Shown here: positions 26,550 through 35,082 of the stretch, in pieces
Numbering within the stretch: position 1 is the first letter of the stretch
Layout: each line of letters begins with the position of its first letter
NCBI GenBank assembly: GCA_963715565.1
Contig: OY970256.1
Location: forward strand, 1,798,001 to 1,862,000
Length of the DNA: 64,000 nucleotides
From: JACVRN01 sp963715565
GTDB lineage: Bacteria; Acidobacteriota; Blastocatellia; Pyrinomonadales; Pyrinomonadaceae
Reading direction: 5' to 3'
Made by a program: the position numbers and the translations under genes
Notes under the pieces: model-generated
The model's database searches: none
What the model was told of the DNA's origin: nothing
Seen by the model: the letters and a program-made list of their open reading frames with translations, nothing else

Positions 26550-27575
26550 TCAGACCACACGCGCCACCGCAGCGGCCCACGAGTAGCCGACGCCGAAACC
26601 CACGAGCACGACTTTGTCTCCACGCTTGACCTGCCCGCGCCTCGTGGCATTCTCCAACGCCAGCGGAATAGTGGACGAGACGGTGTTGCCCGCGTGCTCC
26701 ATGTCTATGACGAATTTGTCCACAGGGATTTTCATCTTCGCACGCAAGCGTTCGAGCATAAACTTGTTCGCCTGGTGCGGGACGAAACAATCAATCTCGT
26801 CCACTGAAAGACCGCTCTTTTGAAAAAGCTCATCGAGGGCGCGCGGCACTGTCTGCAAAGTGAAGTTAAAGACCGCGCCTCCGTTCATGTATAGATTACG
26901 CTCGGAGCGCCAGTTGCCGTTTTCGTCCTCTTTCTCAATCAACGTGTCATCGTCTAACGGCCTGCGAAGCCCGCCCGCCGGAACAATAATCTGCTCAGCG
27001 CCGCGCCCGTCCGTGCCGAAGACAAAAGGCCCCAGCAGCTCAACTTCCGAATCAACGGCCGCCACAAGCGTCGCCGTCGCGCCGTCGCCAAAGAGCGTGC
27101 GATTGGTGCGGTCTCTCTTGTTGATAAATTTCGTGTAAGTGTCCGCCGTCACCAGCAGCACGTTACGCGCCATGCCGGTTTCAATCAGACTCTTCGCAAC
27201 AGCGAGGCTGTACACGTAGCCCGAGCATCCCTGGTTGATGTCGATCGCGCCGCTTGTTGTCTTCAGACCCAGACGGCTCTGCATGACGCAGGCCGTGGTC
27301 GGCGTAAAATAGTCCGGCGATTGCGTGCAGAGCAGTAGAAAGTCTATCTCGTCGGGCGCGCACGCGCCGCTTTCAAACAAACGGTTGGCAGCCATCACGC
27401 CTAAATCCGAAGCACACTCGTCAGGGGCGGCCACGCTTCTTTCGGCAATCCCCGTTCGCTCAAAAATCAAGCTCGCGTTCACGTCCCCCACTTCTTCGGC
27501 CAACTGCTCGTTCGTCAATTTCCCCGGCGGGAGATAAGATGCGATGGCCTTGATGGCTGCTTTGCTCTCTCTCAT
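26550..27575 (-). CDS. 3-oxoacyl-ACP synthase III-like (FabH family)
   Basis: A 341-residue thiolase-fold enzyme with the full KAS III triad: Cys117 (INQGCSGYVYSL), His267 (VPHQANKFML) and Asn297 (EHAGNTVSSTIP). It condenses an acyl-CoA with an ACP-bound extender, or in related enzymes transfers acyl groups. Its own dedicated ACP 23 bases upstream argues for a specialised pathway rather than housekeeping fatty-acid initiation. The two genes and the acyltransferase downstream look like one operon. Confidence 0.9.
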   Translation of the reverse strand: MRESKAAIKAIASYLPPGKLTNEQLAEEVGDVNASLIFERTGIAERSVAAPDECASDLGVMAANRLFESGACAPDEIDFLLLCTQSPDYFTPTTACVMQSRLGLKTTSGAIDINQGCSGYVYSLAVAKSLIETGMARNVLLVTADTYTKFINKRDRTNRTLFGDGATATLVAAVDSEVELLGPFVFGTDGRGAEQIIVPAGGLRRPLDDDTLIEKEDENGNWRSERNLYMNGGAVFNFTLQTVPRALDELFQKSGLSVDEIDCFVPHQANKFMLERLRAKMKIPVDKFVIDMEHAGNTVSSTIPLALENATRRGQVKRGDKVVLVGFGVGYSWAAAVARVV

Positions 27576-27598
27576 AAAAAATCGTATTGAGTCGCGCT

Positions 27599-27910
27599 TC
27601 AGCCTTCGACTCCGCTCTCCTTCAACACGCCTTCCAGATATTCCGTCAAAGTGCCGAGTGTTGAGAAAGGGCTCCGCTCTTTGGACAAAAGATTCTCGTC
27701 CGTAATCATCACGTCCACGTCAAACTCCGCACGCACCTTGTCTTCCACTTCCATGATAAAGGTCACAAAGTCCAGAGACTCAAGCCTCCCCGTCTTTCCA
27801 TAGAGCGGCGCGTCCAGAGATTTCTCTACATGGACGCCCGCGGGCAACTGACGATTCAATTCGTCAACGGCCCTGTAAACTACATCCAATATTTTCTCGC
27901 GATTAGACAT
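27599..27910 (-). CDS. Acyl carrier protein
   Basis: A 103-residue acyl carrier protein. Ser45 in GRLESLDFVTF is the phosphopantetheine site (family consensus DSLDxV); the protein is acidic and helical as expected, with a longer C-terminus than AcpP. It should carry the acyl intermediate for the KAS III and perhaps the acyltransferase downstream. A strong ribosome-binding site (GGGAGGGAG) precedes the ATG. It is the first gene of the operon. Confidence 0.85.
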   Translation of the reverse strand: MSNREKILDVVYRAVDELNRQLPAGVHVEKSLDAPLYGKTGRLESLDFVTFIMEVEDKVRAEFDVDVMITDENLLSKERSPFSTLGTLTEYLEGVLKESGVEG

Positions 27911-27979
27911 TCACTCCCTCCCGCTCATTCAGAAAGCGCATTGTAGCCCATTCCCCTTCATCAACCGAAATAGAGAAAG

Positions 27980-28019
27980 AAGAAGCTCTGAGTTTAGCGC
28001 GCTAAACTCAGAGCTTCTT
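27980..28019 (-). terminator. Perfect palindrome terminator after nrdJ
   Basis: A 40-base perfect palindrome with 20-base arms (AAGAAGCTCTGAGTTTAGCG and its complement). On the minus strand it follows the nrdJ stop and is trailed by a pyrimidine tract (CTTCTTTCTCT). It also insulates the ACP operon. Confidence 0.88.
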
Positions 28020-28044
28020 TGCGTCCGGCTTATGAACCTAAGGC

Positions 28045-30624
28045 TTACTTACATTTTGAATAACCGCAGTCGCGGCAAAAATCGCAGCCCGATGCGTGTT
28101 CCAACTGGCCGTGGCATTCGGGGCATGTGCCGATCATGTTTGACATGACGGGGAATGTGCCGCCTGTGACAGCAGCCTGCGCTTTACTGACGGCGCGTCC
28201 TGAATCCGGAAGGTCTGCCAGGCGGCGGCTCGTCAGCAGAAGACACTCTGCGACGGCCTGCTCGGGGCTTGTCAGCAGACGCTCGTTGAACCAGACGGCG
28301 TGCGTGCCCGTGACTTTGTTGAGGCTGCGCGCCACTTCCGCCGCGTCAAAACCGCCGCGCAGCATCTTCGATGCAAGCAGTCCCACTCCGCCCGAGATTG
28401 GCCCCGTGGCAAACACTTCCTGAATCATACGGCCGTCGTGATTAACCGTCACATACAGGTTCTGCCCGTCGAAGGGAATCTGCCACGTCGCGCCGCGAAG
28501 CTCGCGCGGTCGCTCTATACGCACCGTCTGTTCTTCGACCGCAGCCGTCAGGCTAGTCGTCACGTGCGCCGCGTCCTCGTGCGTGGCGGGCGGCTCGTCA
28601 ATCACTTCAATGGTCGCTTCAGGATTACAGGCCAGCTCGCCCTTCTCCTTGTCTTCCTGCTTGATAGAGGTCAAGACCTGTCCTTCGCGCGAGCCGTCTC
28701 GATAGTAGCTGACGGCCTTGCAACCCAACTGGCGCGCCAGTCGATAGAGACCGTCAACATCTTCAATCGTGTCCGTGGTCGCGCCGTTGCAGGTCTTCGA
28801 CACGGAGTTGTCCACGTTGCGCTGCGCTGCCGCCAGCACGTGCACGTGCTGCTCCGCACCAATCTTCATCGCGGAGATGAAGTAGGGCGGTAACTCCGCT
28901 TCATGCTCTACGACGTGAGCCGCCGCGCGGTTGATTGAATCCTGATCCGTTTGATCGACTTCGATGCCGAGGGCTTCCGCCGCCAGCGTGTGTACGTAGG
29001 TGCGCGTCCCCAAAGTGTCCTGACGCACATAGGCCCAGGAGAAGTTGGGCTCAACGCCCGAAGAGGTTTCCGCTACGAGCGAGATAGTGCCGGTCGGAGC
29101 AATGGTCGTCACTTCGTAGTTGCGCGGCGTCAGGGCCGTGGTGCGCGGGATGCCGATCTCGTTGTAAAGGAAGTTGCCGTAAGCTTCGCGGTTCTCCTCA
29201 AGCTCCGGGAAAGCGCCCTTCTCTGCCCCGAGGTTCAGGCTTTCAACCCACGCCTCTCGACGCACAAAGCCCATCATCTTGTCCATCAAGTCAATTGATT
29301 CGGGCGAGCCGTAAACTACCTGAAGCTTCAGACAGAGGTCAGCGAACCCCATGATGCCCAAGCCGACGGGGCGCGTGCGCTTTACCACTTTCTCAATTTC
29401 GGGGAGCGGCCACGTGCAGGTGTCAATCACGTTATCCAGAAAGCGCGTGCACAGGTGCGTGACTTCGCGCAAACGGTCCCATTCAATGCAACGGTCGGGG
29501 TCTGTGCCTTCACCAGCCTTGACGTAAAACTTGGAAAGATCAATCGAGCCCAGGTTGCACGAATTAGAGAAATGCAGAAACTGTTCGCCGCAAGGGTTAC
29601 AAGAATAGATCGCGCCCATGGAGTTCATCAGATGGTTGTGGCGATTGACTTCATCTATAAAGGCCACGCCCGGCTCTGCGTACTTGTGTGCGGAGGCAAC
29701 GATGCGATTCCAGATATCGTGCGCGTAGACCATGCCGGGACGCGGCGGCTCCTCGCGCACGGCGTTTGAAAGATCAGCAGCCTGAAACGACTCGCGGTCG
29801 CGGAACGTCACGGTCGAGCCGTCCGGCCTGCGATAGATAGCGTAGTCGCCATCCTGCACCGGATCAAAAATCGGATCAGTCCACGCTTCATTATTAAATT
29901 CAAGCTGGAACCATTCTTCACGGTCCACGGCTTCCAGAAACTTGTCTGTGACGTTGACGGAGATATTAAAGTTTGTCAGAGAGTGCTGGTCGTTCTTGGC
30001 ATGTATAAAGCGCAGCACGTCCGGATGCGTCACGCGCATCATGCCCATGTTCGCGCCGCGACGCACGCCGCCCTGCTTCACCACGTCCGTCACCTGATTG
30101 ACGATGTTCATAAAGGAGACCGGCCCGCTCGCTACGCCGCGCGTGGAGCTGACCATCGCGCCCGCCGGTCGCAGAAACTCGTAAGTCATGCCCGTGCCGC
30201 CGCCCGTCTGGTGAATCGTCGCGGCTGCCTTCGCGTGCTCCATGATGCCAGAGATAGAGTCCGGCACTTCTAGCACGAAGCAGGCAGCGAGTTGACCATT
30301 GACCTTGCCCGCGTTGACCAGACACGGCGTGTTCGGAACAAATTCACGGTTGAGCATCACGTCCGACATGGCAGCATAAAATTCGTCGCGCTTCTGCGGG
30401 TCTGTCTCGCCGCGTGAAACGTGGCCGACAACCCGGCGCACAATATCGGGCCACTCTTCTATCGCTTTACCCTGCGCGTCCTTCATGCTGTAACGGTTGC
30501 TGACCACGCGCTGAGCGTTGAGGCCGAGCGGCTGCGTCGCGTGTGGCGCTGAATCGGGGGCGGTCTGCGGAGTCGCGGCGGCTCCGTTCTGGTTGCGAGG
30601 GTTCGGGTCAATGACGGTGCTCAT
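28045..30624 (-). CDS. nrdJ: Vitamin B12-dependent ribonucleotide reductase (class II)
   Basis: An 859-residue class II reductase that makes deoxyribonucleotides using adenosylcobalamin. Core motifs: NTPCLVNAG with Cys101, TGGGTGMTYEFLRP, the radical-site NPCGEQ (343-348) with Cys345 and the following SNSCNLGSIDLSKF. The C-terminal region carries a zinc-ribbon-like CPECHG...CDFCRDCGYSKCK, typical of NrdJ and used in re-reduction. The first 40 residues are a Pro/Ala-rich extension. It is monocistronic, with a sigma70-type promoter 230 bases upstream and a palindromic terminator downstream. No activase or class I genes are in the window. Confidence 0.96.
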   Translation of the reverse strand: MSTVIDPNPRNQNGAAATPQTAPDSAPHATQPLGLNAQRVVSNRYSMKDAQGKAIEEWPDIVRRVVGHVSRGETDPQKRDEFYAAMSDVMLNREFVPNTPCLVNAGKVNGQLAACFVLEVPDSISGIMEHAKAAATIHQTGGGTGMTYEFLRPAGAMVSSTRGVASGPVSFMNIVNQVTDVVKQGGVRRGANMGMMRVTHPDVLRFIHAKNDQHSLTNFNISVNVTDKFLEAVDREEWFQLEFNNEAWTDPIFDPVQDGDYAIYRRPDGSTVTFRDRESFQAADLSNAVREEPPRPGMVYAHDIWNRIVASAHKYAEPGVAFIDEVNRHNHLMNSMGAIYSCNPCGEQFLHFSNSCNLGSIDLSKFYVKAGEGTDPDRCIEWDRLREVTHLCTRFLDNVIDTCTWPLPEIEKVVKRTRPVGLGIMGFADLCLKLQVVYGSPESIDLMDKMMGFVRREAWVESLNLGAEKGAFPELEENREAYGNFLYNEIGIPRTTALTPRNYEVTTIAPTGTISLVAETSSGVEPNFSWAYVRQDTLGTRTYVHTLAAEALGIEVDQTDQDSINRAAAHVVEHEAELPPYFISAMKIGAEQHVHVLAAAQRNVDNSVSKTCNGATTDTIEDVDGLYRLARQLGCKAVSYYRDGSREGQVLTSIKQEDKEKGELACNPEATIEVIDEPPATHEDAAHVTTSLTAAVEEQTVRIERPRELRGATWQIPFDGQNLYVTVNHDGRMIQEVFATGPISGGVGLLASKMLRGGFDAAEVARSLNKVTGTHAVWFNERLLTSPEQAVAECLLLTSRRLADLPDSGRAVSKAQAAVTGGTFPVMSNMIGTCPECHGQLEHASGCDFCRDCGYSKCK

Positions 30625-30643
30625 TATTCATCTCTGCCTTTCC

Positions 30644-30664
30644 CGCACTCTAACGGAGAGTGCG
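30644..30664 (-). promoter_or_regulatory. Hairpin in the nrdJ leader
   Basis: CGCACTCT (30644-30651) and AGAGTGCG (30657-30664) pair perfectly around 5 bases, about 20 bases before the nrdJ start and next to its weak ribosome-binding site (GGGAAAGGCAGAGATGAATA). It may affect translation. The rest of the roughly 220-base leader shows no recognised riboswitch. Confidence 0.5.
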
Positions 30665-30851
30665 AGGCAATGTTGGTGACGGATGTCAAAAGTTCAGGGC
30701 GCACGGGAGTCGAGCCCCGAGCCTCTCTTTAATAAGATGTGGTTCGGATACTTCGGTTGGCTTATCTGAAGCGACGGAATCTTAAGCGGAGCAAAGACCC
30801 CCAATGGCCTATCCGTCTCCGTTTCGGCCCGCCTCGTCCCAAGCGGAGCGG

Positions 30852-30890
30852 AATATACTCCTTTGCGAAACGGATGTCAATATATTGTGC
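30852..30890 (-). promoter_or_regulatory. nrdJ promoter with overlapping NrdR-box-like motif
   Basis: On the minus strand TTGACA (30875-30880) and TATATT (30852-30857) are 17 bases apart, a near-consensus sigma70-type promoter. GCACAATATATTGACA (30875-30890) overlaps the -35 box and resembles the NrdR repressor consensus acaCaAtATaTtgtgt. A second box at the usual three-turn spacing is not clear. Confidence 0.7.
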
Positions 30891-31150
30891 CTATCTTTTT
30901 TTTCATAGCAATAGGGTGTATAAGCTAAGGAATTACATCAACATTTAGAATGAGTTATTTACCGTCTGTTAACGCCTCGTTTTGAGCCAACTTTTCGCTC
31001 CCCGGCGCATCTGAAGAGAACCGAAATGGAGGGCTAACCGTGGAAGTTTGTCAAAACCGTCAAGCGGGAGACACAAATTCCGGCCGGGTTCGTCGTCCGT
31101 ACAACCAAAAAAATTTGGGTTCAGTTAAAAGGAAAGTCGAGCGAGGGATT

Positions 31151-32074
31151 TTGAGCAACGGGAAAGAGTCAAAGGATAAACTCGTGCACGGGACGGCTGC
31201 CGATGGAACGGTGCGGTGCATGGCGGCGGTGACCACAAATTTAGTGGCCGAAGCCGCGCGTCGTCACAACACGTCGCCAACGGTCGCAGCCGCACTGGGG
31301 CGCACGCTCACCGGCACGCTTCTTTTAGGATCGAGCTTGAAAGAGCTGGATCGTTTGACCGTGCAGATTGTCGCGGGCGGTCCCATTGGAGGCATTACGG
31401 CGGAAGCCAACGCGCAGGGCGAGGTGCGCGGTTACGTGCGACACCCGGAGGCGCATGCGCCCTTGAGCGAGACGGGCAAGTTTGATGTCAAGAGCGTGGT
31501 CGGCTCAGGCATGTTTTACGTCACGCGCGAATCCGGCTATGACATAGGTCTTTATCGCGAGCCGTATAGAGGCTCTGTCCCGCTTGTCTCCGGCGAGATA
31601 GCGGAAGACTTCGCTTACTATCTTGCCAAGTCGGAACAGATTCCTTCGGCTGTCATGCTCGGCGTGCACATGCGAGCCAACGGGCCTGAAGATGCGTTTG
31701 TGTCTGCGGCGGGCGGGTTGATGATTCAGATTATGCCGGGCGCGGACGAAGCGACCGTAACCACGATTGAACAGAGCACGAGGAGCGCGCCTCAGACCAC
31801 GACCATGATTCGCGAAGGCGCGCAGCCTCAGGAAATTTTACAGGCCGCCCTCGGCACTCTCCCTTTCACAATGCTTGAGGAGAGAGCTGTGAGATTCGCC
31901 TGCACCTGCTCGCAGGAGCGCGCCGCCTCGCTTATCGCTTCGATTGACCGCGCGGAACTGGAAGCGATGCTGCGCGAAGACAAGGGCGCGCGTATGACCT
32001 GCCACTTCTGCAACGAGACGTACACGATTAACGAAGCGGAGATGAAAAGAATCATGACGGAGAATGCCGGTTGA
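31151..32074 (+). CDS. hslO: Hsp33 redox-regulated chaperone
   Basis: A 307-residue Hsp33. SKDKLVHGTAADGTVRCMAA and PTVAAALGRTLTGTLLLGSS open the fold; the C-terminal redox switch has CxC (FACTCSQERA) and CxxC (MTCHFCNETY), which bind zinc when reduced and form disulfides on oxidative stress, activating the holdase. The TTG at 31151, with GAGGG 5 bases upstream, aligns with usual Hsp33 starts. A GTG at 31040 with GGAGGG upstream would add 37 basic residues not typical of the family; both starts are possible. A terminator follows. Confidence 0.93.
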   Translation: MSNGKESKDKLVHGTAADGTVRCMAAVTTNLVAEAARRHNTSPTVAAALGRTLTGTLLLGSSLKELDRLTVQIVAGGPIGGITAEANAQGEVRGYVRHPEAHAPLSETGKFDVKSVVGSGMFYVTRESGYDIGLYREPYRGSVPLVSGEIAEDFAYYLAKSEQIPSAVMLGVHMRANGPEDAFVSAAGGLMIQIMPGADEATVTTIEQSTRSAPQTTTMIREGAQPQEILQAALGTLPFTMLEERAVRFACTCSQERAASLIASIDRAELEAMLREDKGARMTCHFCNETYTINEAEMKRIMTENAG

Positions 32075-32104
32075 GTATGAAGTTGAAAGAATTGCTATAG
32101 GGAA

Positions 32105-32139
32105 AAGCCCGCCAGAATTTCGGCGGGCTTTTTAGTTTT
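32105..32139 (+). terminator. Intrinsic terminator after hslO
   Basis: AAGCCCGCC (32105-32113) pairs with GGCGGGCTT (32122-32130) around AGAATTTC, followed by TTTAGTTTT. Confidence 0.95.
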
Positions 32140-32155
32140 GAGAAAGCATGTCCAG

Positions 32156-32425
32156 CTACTTTTTTTCAGGGAGCTGTGCGCGCTTGATCTCTTCTATGCG
32201 ACGGATGGCGGCTTGCAGTTCTCTTTCCGCCTGGCTCACTTCAAGCTCCGGTCTTTGCTCCGGCTTCTTCTGCAAAAGTTTGACGACGACGAAGCCTATA
32301 AGGACGATGGCTCCGAGCCAGATGAGATACTGCGCGGCGCTGACGATTAAACCGAACAAGGCGAAAGCGCCAAGGACCATGAGAAAAAGAACCAGTGCGT
32401 AAAAGAGAAGCTTTGCGGTCTTCAT
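32156..32425 (-). CDS. Small two-helix membrane protein
   Basis: An 89-residue protein with two membrane helices (LLFYALVLFLMVLGAFALFG and YLIWLGAIVLIGFVVVKLLQ) and a charged coiled-coil tail (SQAERELQAAIRRIEEIKRA). No family is recognised. The ATG at 32425 is used; the frame is also open from GTG codons 4 codons upstream. It lies downstream of the PspA-type genes on the same strand but behind a hairpin. Confidence 0.7.
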   Translation of the reverse strand: MKTAKLLFYALVLFLMVLGAFALFGLIVSAAQYLIWLGAIVLIGFVVVKLLQKKPEQRPELEVSQAERELQAAIRRIEEIKRAQLPEKK

Positions 32426-32446
32426 AATGCTCACCACTTAAAGCTT

Positions 32447-32478
32447 AACAGGGAAGCTCGTAGAGGCTTCCCTGTTAT
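32447..32478 (-). terminator. Stem-loop between the PspA-partner gene and a small membrane protein gene
   Basis: TAACAGGGAAGC (32447-32458) pairs with GCTTCCCTGTTA (32467-32478). The tail on the minus strand (AGCTTT) is short, so termination may be partial. Confidence 0.65.
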
Positions 32479-32513
32479 GAAGCTTACTGATTCATCAAAC
32501 CTTTATCGACGTC

Positions 32514-33377
32514 TTACTTGCCCGAAGAAGTTCCGGGCAGCAGATCGTAATTGCCTATCTCGCGGTTGTGATGGTCGAGCGAGCCCATCATGTCCGATGT
32601 GTCTTCGAGCATCTGTTTCGTCATCGCGATGGAATCCGATAGTTGCTCGAAATCCAGAGACGACACACGCTCCGGTGTCGGCAGCGTGACGACCTGATCG
32701 TTGACGAGGCCGAAGAAGTTTTCGATGGACTGTAATTGTCCTTCGACCAGTTTCACCGAACGTTCAAGCTCGCTGAAGGAGTTCATGCGGCGCTTGAGAA
32801 TCTCTACGTTGGCCTGTTGGACGCGCTTGGTGCGATCATCGGGCGAGCTCTCGACGGAGCGCTCGGCCTGCGTCAATTGATTCTGCACGGCCTGACGATT
32901 AATCGAGCGCAGGTGATTCTTGCGGCGACGATAAACGTCCAGCAGATCCACGAAATCTTCCCACCTCTGATCGAGGCTCTGGATGGTGGACGGAATCTCT
33001 TTCGTGCCGGTGAACTTTTTGTAGTTCGAGTAAATCTGGTTGCGCATCCAGCGCAGATATTCGACCGCTTCGCGCTCGCGCGGGTCGAAGCCCTTGATCA
33101 ACTCTTCGCGCTGGCGCTCACGCAAAGCACGCAGGCGCGCCTTTGTGCGATTGTCCACCAGCCGACGATAGAGCGAGCTGGCGGGCACAGCCGCAAGATA
33201 AATGCCTTCGGCGACGAGCGCAGCGGCCAGGGGTGCTACGTGCTGCGTGTAGGCTGCGGCGACGGCGAATCCAGCCATGCCCCAGAAGTTGACGGGCTCT
33301 TTTAAAGCCTCTTTCAAATATTTGAGATCGATTTTGGGTAAGCCTGCCATAACCTTTTGAAACTTCTCTGGCGTCAA
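32514..33377 (-). CDS. Coiled-coil membrane-associated protein next to PspA
   Basis: A 287-residue protein of unknown family. A hydrophobic hairpin-like segment at about 29-60 (VNFWGMAGFAVAAAYTQHVA, PLAAALVAEGIYLAAVPASS) is followed by a long charged, mostly helical region to the C-terminus. It lies 70 bases downstream of a PspA/IM30 gene on the same strand, so it probably acts with PspA in membrane maintenance. This is inferred from position only. Confidence 0.75.
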   Translation of the reverse strand: MTPEKFQKVMAGLPKIDLKYLKEALKEPVNFWGMAGFAVAAAYTQHVAPLAAALVAEGIYLAAVPASSLYRRLVDNRTKARLRALRERQREELIKGFDPREREAVEYLRWMRNQIYSNYKKFTGTKEIPSTIQSLDQRWEDFVDLLDVYRRRKNHLRSINRQAVQNQLTQAERSVESSPDDRTKRVQQANVEILKRRMNSFSELERSVKLVEGQLQSIENFFGLVNDQVVTLPTPERVSSLDFEQLSDSIAMTKQMLEDTSDMMGSLDHHNREIGNYDLLPGTSSGK

Positions 33378-33447
33378 ATCACGTCCAATGGACGCCGTGA
33401 CGAATAACCTTTTGCGTGGCGCTCTCTGGCACTTGTCTCGCCCGTGC

Positions 33448-34215
33448 TTATTCAGTGCCCTCTTTAATCATCGCGCGTTCATCCGTGGAGGCGCTCGATT
33501 CGCCCTGGGCCGGAAGCGCGCCGGGCTGCGAGTTGCCGCCCGGTCCCAGCAGACCCATCTCGCGCTTGTAATCCAGCAGCTTATCCTGCAACTGCATGTC
33601 CATCGCTTCGCGCTCGATTTCCTGCATCTGCGTATCCACGGAGGCGGAGCTTAATTGCATCTTGGCTTCAGCGGCTGCCACGCGACGATCAATCTTGTCG
33701 CGCATCTCGTTAAAGGTCGAAGCATCGTCGCCGAGCTGGAACGTCTCCATCGTCTGCGCCAACTGCTCTTGCAGCTTGGCCTGCTTCGACTGGTTGATGA
33801 GCCGCATCGCTTCGTCCGAGCGACGCTTCATCTGTATCAAATAATTATCGCGCGCCTTGAGTGCCTGTTTGGACGCCAGCTCCGCGGTCTCAAGTTGCTG
33901 CGTCGTCTTTGTCAGGTCGACCTGCGCCTGCTGCAACTGGCCTATGTAAGCGGTGGCGATGTCGTCGCGGCCCATTTTGACCGAAGCTTTAATCTTCGCA
34001 TCCAGATCAACAACCTGCTCGGACAAACGCTCCTTGTTGCGCGCCAGCAATTTTTCGGTTGCCATGACCTGCGTGACGGCGTTGTTCAACTCCGGCACGC
34101 GGTCGCGCATGTCGCGTATGGTCTGCTGAAGGATAAGCTCCGGGTCTTCCGTCTTCTCTATCACGCCGCCGAAAAGTGCGCGCATAGATCGCTTAAACCT
34201 GCTCCACAATCCCAT
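33448..34215 (-). CDS. PspA/IM30 (Vipp1) family protein
   Basis: A 255-residue coiled-coil protein of the ESCRT-III-like PspA family, which coats stressed inner membrane. It begins with the amphipathic helix MGLWSRFKRSMRALFGGVIE, followed by the signature EDPELILQQTIRDMRDRVPE, and continues in long helices to about residue 225. A Gly/Pro/Ser tail ends the protein. No pspF, pspB or pspC is adjacent, so the regulation differs from the E. coli system. The gene below encodes a probable partner. Confidence 0.93.
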   Translation of the reverse strand: MGLWSRFKRSMRALFGGVIEKTEDPELILQQTIRDMRDRVPELNNAVTQVMATEKLLARNKERLSEQVVDLDAKIKASVKMGRDDIATAYIGQLQQAQVDLTKTTQQLETAELASKQALKARDNYLIQMKRRSDEAMRLINQSKQAKLQEQLAQTMETFQLGDDASTFNEMRDKIDRRVAAAEAKMQLSSASVDTQMQEIEREAMDMQLQDKLLDYKREMGLLGPGGNSQPGALPAQGESSASTDERAMIKEGTE

Positions 34216-34455
34216 CTCTCTCCTCCAGCCAAAAATGATTTCTCGCTTCGTTCAAAAAGCGGTTGAGACAACAGCGCCTCCAAAAAGCGCGCCCCGCGCC
34301 TTTTGATTGTACGTTGCAAAGCCCCTAGCAGTTGCAGTTTCCAATCAGAAGCTATCTCTCTACGGGAAAGTATAGCAGGAAGGGCGTGCGCGCTACCAGA
34401 GCCGGACGCCCGAGCGAAGGCGCGCGTTGAGAGGCTGTCTGAAAATCCATGTCGT

Positions 34456-34977
34456 TTAAGAATCGGACGCGCCCAGACGCTCCTTTAGCGCCGCAGACTT
34501 TTGCTCTACACCCTCCGCCAGTTTTCGCTTGTGCTCAAGGAGCTTCTGCCCGAGCGCCTCGTCCGCCAAAGCAAGTATTTCGACGGCAAAGATGGCTGCA
34601 TTGGTTGCTCCGGCTTTGCCTATCGCCATCGTCGCGACGGGAATCCCTGCGGGCATCTGCACGGTCGCATAGAGCGCGTCCATGCCGCGTAAAGCGCTGC
34701 CGTCGAGCGGCACACCTATAACGGGCAGCGTCGTTTCGGCAGAGACCACACCCGCCAGATGCGCCGCTGCGCCCGCGCCTGTGATAAAAATGCGCACGCC
34801 CCGCGATGGAGCTTCAGCGACGATGCGCCGCGTTCTTTCGGGCGAGCGATGCGCCGAACTGACATCCATCTCGTAAGAGACGCCAAAGCGTTCGAGCGTG
34901 CGCGCCGCCTCCGACATAACCTCAAGGTCGCTGTCCGACCCCATCAGAATTAAGACCTGTGGATTTGATTGAGCCAT
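34456..34977 (-). CDS. purE: 5-(carboxyamino)imidazole ribonucleotide mutase
   Basis: A 173-residue class I PurE of de novo purine synthesis. LILMGSDSDLEVMSEAARTL and DVSSAHRSPERTRRIV hold the substrate-binding Ser, Asp and the catalytic His of AHR; GAGAAAHLAGVVSAETTLPV and GVPLDGSALRGMDALYATVQ complete the pattern. It lies about 100 bases downstream of purD, with a palindromic repeat between them. No purK is seen here. Confidence 0.96.
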   Translation of the reverse strand: MAQSNPQVLILMGSDSDLEVMSEAARTLERFGVSYEMDVSSAHRSPERTRRIVAEAPSRGVRIFITGAGAAAHLAGVVSAETTLPVIGVPLDGSALRGMDALYATVQMPAGIPVATMAIGKAGATNAAIFAVEILALADEALGQKLLEHKRKLAEGVEQKSAALKERLGASDS

Positions 34978-34990
34978 GAGTTCAAGTAAT

Positions 34991-35062
34991 CAGAATTCAG
35001 AACTTAGAAGTCGGAATAAAGAGAGCCAAGCTTTTATTCTGACTCCTGAATTCTGAGTTCTG
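34991..35062. repeat. Intergenic word-repeat palindrome (CAGAATTC type)
   Basis: Imperfect arms 34991-35020 and 35033-35062, words CAGAATTC/CAGAACTTAGAAGTC. It lies between purD and purE and may act as an internal hairpin in a purDE transcript. Confidence 0.8.
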
Positions 35063-35082
35063 TTTCCTCCGTTTATCTATTT

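Noticed and set aside
30662..30727. tRNA-like segment with a GTCGA-containing arm and 7-base ends that nearly pair
   Set aside because: Only 66 bases long, no anticodon arm and no acceptor CCA; it lies in the nrdJ leader on the opposite strand. Treated as chance.
30625..30851. Cobalamin riboswitch in front of the B12-dependent reductase
   Set aside because: No B12 box or characteristic core was found in the roughly 220-base leader.
31040..31150. N-terminal extension of Hsp33 from a GTG with a good ribosome-binding site
   Set aside because: The 37 added residues do not resemble the Hsp33 N-terminus; the TTG at 31151 fits better. Left open as an alternative.
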